Assembly: GCA_021158595.1 (NCBI GenBank)
Contig: JAGGUF010000065.1
Span: 1 to 9,233, forward strand
DNA from: a bacterium
GTDB taxonomy: Bacteria > Patescibacteriota > Minisyncoccia > Minisyncoccales > GCA-002788555
Length of the DNA: 9,233 nt
Direction: 5' to 3'
Part shown: in pieces, positions 1-6,521 of the stretch
Position numbering within the stretch: the first letter of the stretch is position 1
Layout of the letters: each line of letters opens with the position of its first letter
Made by a program: the position numbers and the translations under genes
Notes under the pieces: model-generated
What the model was told of the DNA's origin: nothing
Seen by the model: the letters and a program-made list of their open reading frames with translations, nothing else
Database searches by the model: none

Positions 1-962
1 ACCACAAAATAGTTTGTTTTGGGGGAGGTTCGGCAGTACCGGAATTGATTCTTAAGCCTCTAAAGGAGTCTGGTTTTAGTGTGGTGGGGATAACCTCAAT
101 GGTCGATAACGGGGGCTCTACCGGGGCTTTAAGAAGAGAATTTAATATCTTGCCCAGTGGAGATATTAGAAGACATCTATTGGCTTTGGCAGAATGCGAA
201 CAGTGGAAGAAAAAGATTTGGAATTTCAGATTTGCCAAAGATATTAAATTATCTCCCGGACATTTTGGACACAACCTTGCCAATGTCTTTATTGCTGCCT
301 TAGAAGTCAATTATGGATTTGAAAGGGCTCTTGAGATCTGCCATCAGTTTTTAAAGGTAAAGGGAAAGGTCCTGCCAGTCACCTTAGATAAGGTCCAATT
401 GATGGCAGAATTAGAAGATGGCTCTCTTGTTGAAGGAGAAGACGAAATAGATGTAGGAGAGAATCATAATAGAAATAAAAGAATTAAGAGAGTTTTTTTA
501 AAACCGGAGGCAAAAGGATATTCAAAGGCGATTGACCAGATAAAAGAAGCAGACTTTTTAATCTTTGGTCCTGGTGATCTGTACTCTTCAGTTATTCCCT
601 GTTTTCTCCCAAAGGGAATTTCAGAGGCCATTCAAAACTCTAAGGCTAAAAAGATTTTTATCTGTCCAGCAATGACAAAACTGGGAGAAACCCAAGGGTT
701 TTCTGTCTTAGACCTTGCAAGAGAGATTGAAAAATACATTAGATGTTCCTTGGATAGGGTTTTATATAACAACTCCCTTCCCGAACCACAAAGAATAGAA
801 GAATTTAAAAAGAAAGAGGAATTTCTCCTGGAAATAGTTTCCTTTGATAAACTTCCTAAAAACGAAAAATTTATTGGGAAAAATCTTCTTTTAGATAAGG
901 GAGAGATAAAATATGATAAAGAAAAATTGATCAATGCCTTATTTAAAGAGATTGGTAACTAA
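1..962 (+). CDS. yvcK: YvcK/CofD-like gluconeogenesis factor, 5' truncated by window edge
   Basis: The reading frame is open from base 3, so the true start lies before the window; the TTG at 45 is internal. In-frame codons at 21-32 encode the glycine-rich GGGS nucleotide-binding loop (GGGTG in Bacillus YvcK), and the downstream motifs DNGGSTG, PSGDIR, GHFGHNLAN, VKGKVLPVT, FGPGDLYSS and MTKLGET follow the family order. About 319 residues are visible against about 317 for Bacillus YvcK, so only a few N-terminal residues are missing. YvcK relatives bind UDP-sugars, notably UDP-GlcNAc, and influence gluconeogenic growth and cell-wall synthesis; related CofD proteins are 2-phospho-lactate transferases, but no F420 gene is visible here. 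The last 24 bases overlap the convergent DUF429 gene. YvcK is much more likely than CofD. Confidence 0.92.
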   Translation, partial: HKIVCFGGGSAVPELILKPLKESGFSVVGITSMVDNGGSTGALRREFNILPSGDIRRHLLALAECEQWKKKIWNFRFAKDIKLSPGHFGHNLANVFIAALEVNYGFERALEICHQFLKVKGKVLPVTLDKVQLMAELEDGSLVEGEDEIDVGENHNRNKRIKRVFLKPEAKGYSKAIDQIKEADFLIFGPGDLYSSVIPCFLPKGISEAIQNSKAKKIFICPAMTKLGETQGFSVLDLAREIEKYIRCSLDRVLYNNSLPEPQRIEEFKKKEEFLLEIVSFDKLPKNEKFIGKNLLLDKGEIKYDKEKLINALFKEIGN

Positions 963-983
963 CCGATAATATTTTAAATAAGG
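937..983. terminator. Two-part hairpin over a convergent gene overlap, candidate bidirectional terminator
   Basis: CCTTATTTAAA at 937-947 is perfectly complementary to TTTAAATAAGG at 973-983 (11 bp). The intervening loop holds a second stem, ATTGGT 951-956 with ACCGAT 962-967 (one G-T pair). Plus-strand sequence continues as GGTTTCTCTTTCC, which is T-rich; minus-strand sequence runs into CAATTTTTC after a few bases. The structure spans the yvcK stop codon and the last codons of the DUF429 gene. Its symmetry and place suit termination from both sides; the stems are AT-rich and the function is inferred. Confidence 0.5.
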
Positions 984-1592
984 TTTCTCTTTCCAGGCTT
1001 GATAAAATTTTTCTCTCCAATATTTTTTCCAGAAGGACATCTCTGGCAAAAATAAAAATCCATCTTTATATCCTAAGTATCGGGTTTTAAACTGAAAGTG
1101 AAGAAGGGCCACCTGGCCGCAGATTAGAGCAGATCTTTGATTTTCAGTTTTACAAATACCATTCTTTAAGAGAACATTTTTTCTGCAAATTTTTTCCACT
1201 AAGGTAGGAAAGGTTTCTATTAGGTTTATGTTTAATATAAATTTTCTTTTTTCCAATTTATTTACCAACTCTTTAGCGAAATTGCATAATTCTGGCATTA
1301 AGGCAGGAGGGAGAGGGTTTACTTTTTCTTGACGAAAAATACCTCTTGATAAAAACTTCTCATAAAGACGCATCTTCCCTTTTCCTCGCCCTTTGGTTAA
1401 AGGCGCATCAATAGCAATTACTTGGGTATTTTTAAAATATGGCTCTATCTCCTTTACAACCTCTTTTCCAACAACATCCTTTAACAAAACTATCTTTTTA
1501 TCTTCAAGAATGCAAACCCCTGTTGTCTTTTTCTCTTTTCCTCCTAAATCAATCCCAATAAAAAAATTTTTTTTAATTTGATTTTTAATCAT
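939..1592 (-). CDS. DUF429 family protein (predicted RNase H-fold nuclease)
   Basis: A 217-residue protein with DUF429 hallmarks: GIDLGG at 13-18 (first strand, Asp15), IAIDAPL at 59-65 (Asp62), the RLYEKFLSRGI and NPLPPALMP segments around 75-100, and ETFPT at 126-130 (Glu126). These acidic positions match the RNase H-like fold predicted for the family, whose substrate is unknown. The stretch near 151-160 that usually carries an acidic D-x-DA pattern reads NQRSALICGQ, so one expected carboxylate may be missing or shifted. The ATG at 1592 has no Shine-Dalgarno sequence. It lies 24 bp after yjbQ and is probably co-transcribed with it. Its last 24 bases overlap yvcK on the other strand. Family assignment is firm, biochemical role unknown. 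Confidence 0.85.
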   Translation of the reverse strand: MIKNQIKKNFFIGIDLGGKEKKTTGVCILEDKKIVLLKDVVGKEVVKEIEPYFKNTQVIAIDAPLTKGRGKGKMRLYEKFLSRGIFRQEKVNPLPPALMPELCNFAKELVNKLEKRKFILNINLIETFPTLVEKICRKNVLLKNGICKTENQRSALICGQVALLHFQFKTRYLGYKDGFLFLPEMSFWKKYWREKFYQAWKEKPYLKYYRLVTNLFK

Positions 1593-1616
1593 TTATTGAA
1601 CCACTTTAACCAAATT

Positions 1617-2018
1617 TTACGAATTCCTTATCACCTCTACCATTACCCTTCTTTCTCTAGGACCATCAAACTCTGCCAAAAATATTTGCTGCCAGGTTCC
1701 CCTTACTATTCTTCCATCTTTAATTGGTAAAACCCTCCCCTGTCCAATCAATCCTGAGAGGATATGAGAATCGGCATTATTATCAATCTTATTATGCTCA
1801 AAATCAACACCTGAGGTTAACCTTTTAAAAATCTCAAGCCAGTCATTTTTCAATCCCCTTTCATTTTCAGTCAAAACAATCCCAGCCGTAGAGTGAGGTA
1901 CAAAAACCAAAACCAAACCCTCTTTAGTCTCACTTTCTTTAACTATTCCCTCTACCTTCTCTGTAATATCTACCAACTGATATCTATTTTCAGTTAAAAT
2001 ATTGAATTTTTTTAACAT
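1617..2018 (-). CDS. yjbQ: YjbQ/UPF0047 family protein
   Basis: A 133-residue protein, full length for the family. Conserved motifs appear in order: FVPHSTAGIVLTEN (39-52), the His/Asp-rich segment FEHNKIDNNADSHILSGLIG (73-92) and GTWQQIFLAEFDGPRERRV (107-125). His42, His75 and His85 are the likely active-site or metal-binding histidines. TIGRFAM calls the family 'secondary thiamine-phosphate synthase enzyme' because E. coli YjbQ has weak activity of that kind; the physiological role is unsettled, and no thiamine genes are nearby. The ATG start is preceded by A/T-rich sequence with no Shine-Dalgarno. Upstream lies a 246-bp spacer containing one copy of the palindrome family. The DUF429 gene follows after 24 bp. 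Confidence 0.92.
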   Translation of the reverse strand: MLKKFNILTENRYQLVDITEKVEGIVKESETKEGLVLVFVPHSTAGIVLTENERGLKNDWLEIFKRLTSGVDFEHNKIDNNADSHILSGLIGQGRVLPIKDGRIVRGTWQQIFLAEFDGPRERRVMVEVIRNS

Positions 2019-2148
2019 ATTCTAAGTTTTGTTATTTTTTAAAACTTTTTAATCTAGTCTTTTTCTTAATTTCTATCACTCTGTTTTCTGTCATTCTATC
2101 ATTCATTTTTCATTTTTTCAATCAACCCGTAAATTCTCTTACCAAAAT

Positions 2149-2182
2149 TACATTCCAACATTCTTAAGAATGTTGGAATATC
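2149..2182. repeat. Palindrome copy A, between DUF2207 and yjbQ
   Basis: Perfect palindrome at 2152-2179 (14-bp arms, ATTCCAACATTCTT and its complement), extending with one mismatch to 2150/2181. The core TTCTTAAGAA is shared with copies B, C and E. Relative to copy C, two adjacent bases differ in the left arm and the matching two in the right arm, so pairing is kept. It lies 85 bp after the DUF2207 stop and 133 bp before the yjbQ start. On the minus strand it is followed by GTAATTTTGG. Confidence 0.8.
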
Positions 2183-2264
2183 CTATTTGATTGGAAAATC
2201 CTTCCTGGTTATTTTTCTTCAAAATTTCCTTTTATTGAAATTCTTCTAATTTAAAACCAAAATC

Positions 2265-4055
2265 TTACCAGCCACCGCCTCCACCGCCACCAGCGCCACC
2301 GCCAACGCCGCCGGCACCTCTTGTCCCACTACGAGAACCTACATTAGCAGCAATTGCTGAGGTCAGGGCATTAAGGCTTGAAGAAAAACCCTTAACATCA
2401 AAAGATCTGCTTGTGCTCACATACCAACAAGGGGCATAGGCAGCAAAATATTCCTCTCCATAAATTTGTTTTATTCTTTTTATCCAGATGTCAGTAATTC
2501 CAAAAACAATGGCATAGGGCAAAAGTTTTTCAAAGATGTTTTCTTTCTCATAAAATTTAGCCCGGTCCTTATCAACAGTTTCCATAAACATTTTAAATCC
2601 TTTAATCTTCCATAGGATTTCTGCTCCTTTTAAGGTTCGTGAGGGCATCACACTGCTAAAAATAAAAATAATTATAAAAGATAAAAGCAAAGATACCATA
2701 GCAGTTGAAAAAAATGGAATCCATCTGCCCAAAAAATTAAATAAAAGCACCAAAATAAAGAATAAAACAATACCCAAGGTCCTTAACCTTTTACTCAAAC
2801 TAATCCCTTTCTTTGTGATAAGTTGTTTTTCAATCAAACTACTTCTGGTCTTTTTCTGAATGGTTTTTATATTTTTGTAAAATTTATTTTTTAATGAGGA
2901 CAGATTTATTTTGTCTCCTTTTTCAAAAATTTTTTCTAAAATAAATTTTTGAGTTAAGGTTAAGTTCTTTTCTATTTCAGAACGATAGTTTCTAATTAAC
3001 TGATAATCTTTAAAGTGAAATATTAAAAATTTTCCTTTTTCTATTTCCTTAATGGTAATCACTCCCTTTACTGCCAAATTAATTATCTCGGCAGTAATAA
3101 ATTCTTTTTTGACTGCCTCCTTACCCGTCATCAAAACTCCCATTTCTAATGGCGTAAGATTCTCTGGCACCTCGTATACAGGCACGATTGATCTCTCTAA
3201 ATAAGGATCTTTTCCGTATTTCCACCACAGATAAGAGCAAACAATAAAGACAAGCAAAGGAATTAAAAAATAAAAGTATTTCCTAAAATAGTCTCCGTAA
3301 GACTCCCAAAAACTGAAACGATAGGGAGAAAAAATACCCTTTGGAAAAGTTACAGAAATCGTAATCCCCTGTTTTTTATTTAATCCTCGAGTAGAATTGA
3401 ACTCTAAAACATTAGGAGAACTCCAGAAATAGTAAGCCAAATCCTTTCTTTTTTCTCCAAAATAGCCGGTGTAATATTCTATTTTGACATTTTCTTTTGA
3501 AATCTCTTTCGGAAAAATCAATTTGGCGTGAAAGTTATCTATTTCCAGATCCCAAAAGGCGCCTAAAAGGTTCCAGTAAAATTCATCAAAAGAAGGATCT
3601 TCAAATCTGATGACGTTTCCTACTTTATAATGAATGAGATAATTGTTAATCCCATGAACAGTTTTATGAGGGTCTCCAATTTTCCAAGTAATAGTGCCGT
3701 TTCTATGAATTGTTTTATATTTATATGGTTTTCCGGAAAAATCTGTAATACTAATTAACTTTACCGGAGTTTTTATTTCTTTTCCGCCTTTGACTTTTAT
3801 CTTCTCTGGAACAATCCTAAAAATTCCATGCTTATTTGGCAAATCTCCACAATCGGCAGTAATTTTTTCTACAATGTCTACTGAAGAATCCTTATTTAAG
3901 GTAATGACAGTATCAAAGTTCTTAATATACCAGTCACTAATATAGGTTCTTTCTTTAGCAAAAACTAAAGAGGGAGAAATCAAAAAAAGAAAAAGAATTA
4001 AAAAAAGAAAAGCACCCTGCCCTCTTGTTTTATTCATTCTAAGGATATCTACCAT
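2265..4055 (-). CDS. DUF2207 domain-containing membrane protein
   Basis: A 596-residue protein. A hydrophobic segment at about 15-33 ending in VFA looks like a signal peptide. Residues 38-245 form the exported beta-rich DUF2207 domain (WYIKNFD, GIFRIVP, INNYLIHY, FDEFYWNLLG). A first membrane helix at 260-277 is followed by the typical KYGKDP motif, a cytosolic region (280-420), two more helices (about 427-445 and 449-469) and a glycine tail ending in GGGGGGGW, common in this family. Function is unknown; the family occurs in many Gram-positive and CPR bacteria. ATG 4055 is preferred because AAAGGG precedes it, though only 2 bases away; Met7 (4037) is an alternative with no such sequence. Palindromes B and A flank the gene. 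Confidence 0.9.
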   Translation of the reverse strand: MVDILRMNKTRGQGAFLFLILFLFLISPSLVFAKERTYISDWYIKNFDTVITLNKDSSVDIVEKITADCGDLPNKHGIFRIVPEKIKVKGGKEIKTPVKLISITDFSGKPYKYKTIHRNGTITWKIGDPHKTVHGINNYLIHYKVGNVIRFEDPSFDEFYWNLLGAFWDLEIDNFHAKLIFPKEISKENVKIEYYTGYFGEKRKDLAYYFWSSPNVLEFNSTRGLNKKQGITISVTFPKGIFSPYRFSFWESYGDYFRKYFYFLIPLLVFIVCSYLWWKYGKDPYLERSIVPVYEVPENLTPLEMGVLMTGKEAVKKEFITAEIINLAVKGVITIKEIEKGKFLIFHFKDYQLIRNYRSEIEKNLTLTQKFILEKIFEKGDKINLSSLKNKFYKNIKTIQKKTRSSLIEKQLITKKGISLSKRLRTLGIVLFFILVLLFNFLGRWIPFFSTAMVSLLLSFIIIFIFSSVMPSRTLKGAEILWKIKGFKMFMETVDKDRAKFYEKENIFEKLLPYAIVFGITDIWIKRIKQIYGEEYFAAYAPCWYVSTSRSFDVKGFSSSLNALTSAIAANVGSRSGTRGAGGVGGGAGGGGGGGW

Positions 4056-4068
4056 AACCCTTTGAAGT

Positions 4069-4102
4069 AATATTCTAATGTTCTTAAGAACATTGGAGTA
4101 TT
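4069..4102. repeat. Palindrome copy B, just upstream of DUF2207
   Basis: 17-bp arms (AATATTCTAATGTTCTT on the left) centred between 4085 and 4086, with two G-T mismatches (4076/4095 and 4073/4098) and all other positions paired. Next to the conserved core the arms read ATGTTCTT/AAGAACAT instead of ACATTCTT/AAGAATGT in copy C: another paired substitution. It ends 13 bp before the DUF2207 ATG and 42 bp after the MscS stop, so it could be an operator, a 5'-UTR hairpin or a boundary element. Confidence 0.75.
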
Positions 4103-4105
4103 TCT

Positions 4106-4144
4106 AAAAAAATAGGTTTGATAAATTCCCTTCCAAGTTCCTAT
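4106..4144 (-). terminator. Weak candidate terminator after the MscS gene
   Basis: On the minus strand ATAGG (4140-4144) can pair with CCTAT (4112-4116), directly followed by seven T (4106-4112). The loop is about 23 nt and the stem only 5 bp, so this is a weak structure, but the T run is the best one in this spacer and lies directly after the MscS stop at 4145. Confidence 0.25.
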
Positions 4145-4681
4145 CTATTCTTTTCTGGAAAAATTAGAAGCCGTCTTCACCTGACTGTTAGGAATATAAT
4201 GAAATACTCCATTTTCATCTTTTATTACAGTTCTTCTCAGATTAAAATCTCTAACCTCACCCTTTATGCCTGCAAGTTCAACCTTTTCGCCTACTCTGTA
4301 TTGATCTTCTAAAAGAATAAAAAATCCTGATAGATAATCAGAAATTAAACTTCGAGCCCCCAAACCCAAAGCCAAACCACCTATTCCAATTCCTGTTAAA
4401 ATTGGCGTTATTTCTATTCCAAATTCTGGTAAAATAGTGATAATAGCAATCAGCCAAACAACAGTTTTCAAAATTGAATAAGAAACCTTCTTCAATGTTT
4501 CTAATCTCTTCTCTTCTAATTTAATATCTCCAACCCTGCCTATACTAATTCCCCTCTTAACAAGTTTTTCTAAAAATCGCGAAAGAAAGATATTTATTAT
4601 CCGAATCAAAATCCAGGCACCAACTAAAATTAATACTACCTTAATTCCATGGGTTAAAATCAAAGAAAATAATTCTTTCAT
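4145..4681 (-). CDS. Short MscS-type mechanosensitive channel lacking the C-terminal cage
   Basis: 178 residues from the ATG at 4681. A hydrophobic helix at about 12-33, a second at about 68-84 and the pore helix around 90-123 contain the signature GIGIGGLALGLGARSLISDY, followed by the small beta domain with DQYRVGEKVELAGIKGEV and the PNSQV motif (164-168). MscS channels release solutes on hypo-osmotic shock. E. coli MscS has 286 residues; this protein stops right after the beta domain, so the alpha/beta vestibule is absent. The stop is TAG with no homologous continuation seen. An in-frame GTG at 4711 would add ten residues but sits in a GC hairpin; the ATG gives a cleaner N-terminus. It follows the HIT gene closely and is probably last in its operon. 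Confidence 0.85.
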   Translation of the reverse strand: MKELFSLILTHGIKVVLILVGAWILIRIINIFLSRFLEKLVKRGISIGRVGDIKLEEKRLETLKKVSYSILKTVVWLIAIITILPEFGIEITPILTGIGIGGLALGLGARSLISDYLSGFFILLEDQYRVGEKVELAGIKGEVRDFNLRRTVIKDENGVFHYIPNSQVKTASNFSRKE

Positions 4682-4693
4682 AATATTCTTAAA

Positions 4694-4708
4694 GGAGGGC
4701 TTCCCTCC
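4694..4708 (-). terminator. GC hairpin between the HIT and MscS genes
   Basis: GGAGGG 4694-4699 and CCCTCC 4703-4708 form a 6-bp all-strong stem with a 3-base loop. On the minus strand it lies 16 bp after the HIT stop and is followed by only TTT, so it is at most an attenuating or mRNA-stabilising hairpin. It comes 12 bp before the preferred MscS ATG and would be inside the coding region if the GTG at 4711 were the start. Confidence 0.4.
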
Positions 4709-4724
4709 CACACCTAAATAATTT

Positions 4725-5132
4725 TCATCCCTGCCCTTCTATTTCTCCTTTGATCTTTTCAGCAATTCTTTCCATTTCTTTTTTGGAAATTTCTTTAATA
4801 TTTGAAAGATCTATTGAAGAGCCATGACCATCTCCTTCAAATCGTGGCACAAGCCAAATATGAGCATGGGGAACCTCTTCTCCTAAGACTAAAGAGACGA
4901 CCCATTCAGTATTCATTGCTCTTCTAATGGCATTGGCAACTTTTCCTACTATCTTGAAATACTCTCCCAAATAAGGAACATCCCAGACCCATCTGAAATG
5001 TTGCTTTGGAATCACCAAAGTATGACCCGGATTTCTGGGTCTAATGTCTAAAAAGGCTATAAACTTCTCATCCTCGTAAATCTTGTATGAGGGAATCTCT
5101 CCTTTTGCAATTTTACAAAATATGCAATCCAT
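4725..5132 (-). CDS. HIT family nucleotide hydrolase/transferase
   Basis: A 135-residue protein of the usual size for the histidine triad family. It begins MDCIFCKIAKGEIPS with the CxxC (Cys3, Cys6) of zinc-containing HIT proteins. Family motifs follow: IAFLDIRPRNPGHTLVIPKQH (25-45, in two parts) and PHAHIWLVPR at 88-97. In the triad HxHxHxx, His89 and His91 are present but the third position is Trp93; the middle His, the nucleophile in HINT proteins, is kept. Members cleave nucleoside phosphoramidates, dinucleotide polyphosphates or related nucleotides; the substrate here cannot be read from sequence. The gene ends in TGA. It lies 55 bp from the upstream Nudix gene in an apparent operon with nucleotide hydrolases. 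No Shine-Dalgarno sequence is present. Confidence 0.92.
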   Translation of the reverse strand: MDCIFCKIAKGEIPSYKIYEDEKFIAFLDIRPRNPGHTLVIPKQHFRWVWDVPYLGEYFKIVGKVANAIRRAMNTEWVVSLVLGEEVPHAHIWLVPRFEGDGHGSSIDLSNIKEISKKEMERIAEKIKGEIEGQG

Positions 5133-5187
5133 ATCTTAATTTTTAAAATTTTATCTTTTTATAATTTTAGAAGAGATTTTTGTAAAA

Positions 5188-5640
5188 TCAAGTAAGATTC
5201 TTAAGATATCTTTCTTCAAAATAAACCTTGTTTGTTTTATAGGCCTCTATACCTAATTTTGTCATTAAAAATAAAGGTTTTGGTAAATTGTTCAAATCAT
5301 ACCAATTCCAACTTTCACATTTTAAAGGTTCCTTCAATTGAACCTTTCCACTCTTATAATCTGCAATTACCCCTATATGAAGATAGTGTTTTGGTTTATA
5401 TGTGCGAACATTTGCCACAAATTGAAATCTAATATTTCTTATCTTAATTCCTACCTCCTCAAATACCTCTCTTTTAGCACACTCTTCTATTGTTTCCATA
5501 TATTCTAAATGTCCTCCAGGAAAAGCATATTCACCCTGCCCATGAGAACCCCTCCGTTTACCAAGTAGAATTTTCTTCTCTTTCAAAATCATTACGCCCA
5601 CTCCAACCAGGGGAAATTTTTTGATTTTTTTGATGTTCAT
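5188..5640 (-). CDS. Nudix hydrolase, NUDT15/MTH2-like
   Basis: A 150-residue protein with a complete Nudix box: Gly43, Glu49, Arg57-Glu58, Glu61-Glu62, Gly64, matching Gx5Ex7REUxEExGU. Flanking sequence resembles the NUDT15 group: VGVGVMIL, LLGKRRGSHGQGEYAFPGGHLE (in pieces from 25 to 46), ECAKREV and KCESWNWYDLNNLP (107-120). NUDT15 relatives hydrolyse nucleoside triphosphates, including modified ones, to monophosphates; that is family knowledge and the substrate here is not proven. The ATG has no Shine-Dalgarno sequence and the gene ends in TGA. It sits 37 bp downstream of a second, only distantly similar Nudix gene, so the pair is not a recent duplication. Confidence 0.92.
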   Translation of the reverse strand: MNIKKIKKFPLVGVGVMILKEKKILLGKRRGSHGQGEYAFPGGHLEYMETIEECAKREVFEEVGIKIRNIRFQFVANVRTYKPKHYLHIGVIADYKSGKVQLKEPLKCESWNWYDLNNLPKPLFLMTKLGIEAYKTNKVYFEERYLKNLT

Positions 5641-5677
5641 AAAAAACTTCGCTTAGATTAAAAACATCAAAGCCATT

Positions 5678-6106
5678 TTATCTCCATTCGCTTGTCCAAA
5701 ATATTTTTTTATTTCGGAACCATCTCAACACAGAGTTTTTTAAGATCTGAGGAAGAACCCTTTGTTTAATTAATTCTTTTTTGTCAAAGAGAAAAAATTG
5801 AAGATACTCTTCCTTGCTTTCTATTTTTTCTTTGTTAACCTCTGTATAGAATATCAAATTGATCTCATGATATTTCTTGCCATCTTCAATAAATGAGTGT
5901 TCTGAACATCCAATGAAACTGGATTTCTTTATCCTTAGACCAAGTTCTTCTTTAATTTCTCGCTTTAATGCCTTCTTCGCACTTTCTCCAAACTCAATAT
6001 GCCCTCCCGGAAAGAAATAATATCTCTTGTTCTTTTTCCTGCATACCACAATTTTTCCGTTAACTACTATAATTGCCCTTACCAATACATCAATTTTTTT
6101 CTCCAT
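5678..6106 (-). CDS. Nudix hydrolase
   Basis: A 142-residue protein with the core strand VLVRAIIVVNGKIVVCRKK (7-25) and an intact Nudix box: Gly35, Glu41, Arg49-Glu50, Glu53-Glu54, Gly56 (FFPGGHIEFGES then REIKEELGL). The glutamates bind the divalent metals that drive pyrophosphate cleavage of a nucleoside-diphosphate-X substrate. Substrate group cannot be assigned; a nucleotide-sugar, ADP-ribose-like or NTP substrate is possible. The C-terminus is basic and aromatic (RWFRNKKIFWTSEWR). Upstream gap to the PUR gene is 46 bp and downstream gap to the next Nudix gene 37 bp, consistent with one operon. A small inverted repeat AAAGTA/TACTTT (6112-6125) lies just before the ATG, of unknown meaning. 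Confidence 0.92.
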   Translation of the reverse strand: MEKKIDVLVRAIIVVNGKIVVCRKKNKRYYFFPGGHIEFGESAKKALKREIKEELGLRIKKSSFIGCSEHSFIEDGKKYHEINLIFYTEVNKEKIESKEEYLQFFLFDKKELIKQRVLPQILKNSVLRWFRNKKIFWTSEWR

Positions 6107-6152
6107 ATTAAAAAGTAAATACTTTCTCTAAAATTAATTGAATCAAAAATTT

Positions 6153-6365
6153 CTATAGTTTCTCTGCTATCTCCTCCAGGGCCTTTCGAAATTCATTAAA
6201 ATGCTCTTTGAAGATTACAATATTGGTTCGATATCTTTCACCATTTTGTTTCAATCTTGATTCAGTAATCTGCAAATACCTATCGCCCGATTGTGTTTCC
6301 CTTACATCAAAAAAGTAGGTTTTTCCTCCAGCACTTATTTGTTTTGAATAAATTGCCTCTGGCAT
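6153..6365 (-). CDS. PUR-alpha-like / DUF3276 nucleic-acid-binding protein
   Basis: A 70-residue protein matching the DUF3276/PUR fold: IYSKQISAGGKTYFFDVRET (5-24), YLQITESR (30-37), TNIVIFKEHFNEFRKALEE (47-65). PUR-domain proteins, such as Borrelia BpuR, bind single-stranded nucleic acid and RNA and can regulate expression, usually as dimers of the beta-beta-beta-beta-alpha unit. One unit is encoded here, so a homodimer is expected. The ATG at 6365 follows AGTTCTAAT with no Shine-Dalgarno and is duplicated 14 bp upstream by a tandem repeat. A 156-bp spacer separates it from the nuclease gene, so it may have its own promoter and lead the downstream Nudix-Nudix-HIT-MscS operon. Confidence 0.85.
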   Translation of the reverse strand: MPEAIYSKQISAGGKTYFFDVRETQSGDRYLQITESRLKQNGERYRTNIVIFKEHFNEFRKALEEIAEKL

Positions 6366-6389
6366 ATTAGAACTAGCATATTAGAATTA
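6362..6389. repeat. 14-bp tandem duplication over the PUR gene start
   Basis: GCATATTAGAACTA (6362-6375) is followed directly by GCATATTAGAATTA (6376-6389), one mismatch. On the minus strand each unit contains ATATG, so the start codon context is copied. The extra ATG (6377-6379) is out of frame by 14 bases and opens a 14-codon reading frame that overlaps the real start and ends at TAA inside the gene. Confidence 0.7.
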
Positions 6390-6521
6390 TTCTTCTTGTT
6401 TAGGCCGACCTTTATTCTTCGTATTTTTTCAGTGATTTCATAAAGAAAAGGGGGTGAAATTGACACAAAATATCTCAACCAAAAGAGACAACCAAATTTT
6501 ATTTTCATCTCACCGAAATAT

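Noticed and set aside
4725..4727. UGA reassigned as glycine (Gracilibacteria/SR1 code)
   Set aside because: TGA ends the HIT, NUDT15-like, SNase and AlkD-like genes at family-appropriate lengths, so UGA is a normal stop.
6460..6465. Perfect -35-like TTGACA on the plus strand
   Set aside because: No TATAAT-like hexamer lies 16-18 bp downstream and no plus-strand gene follows.
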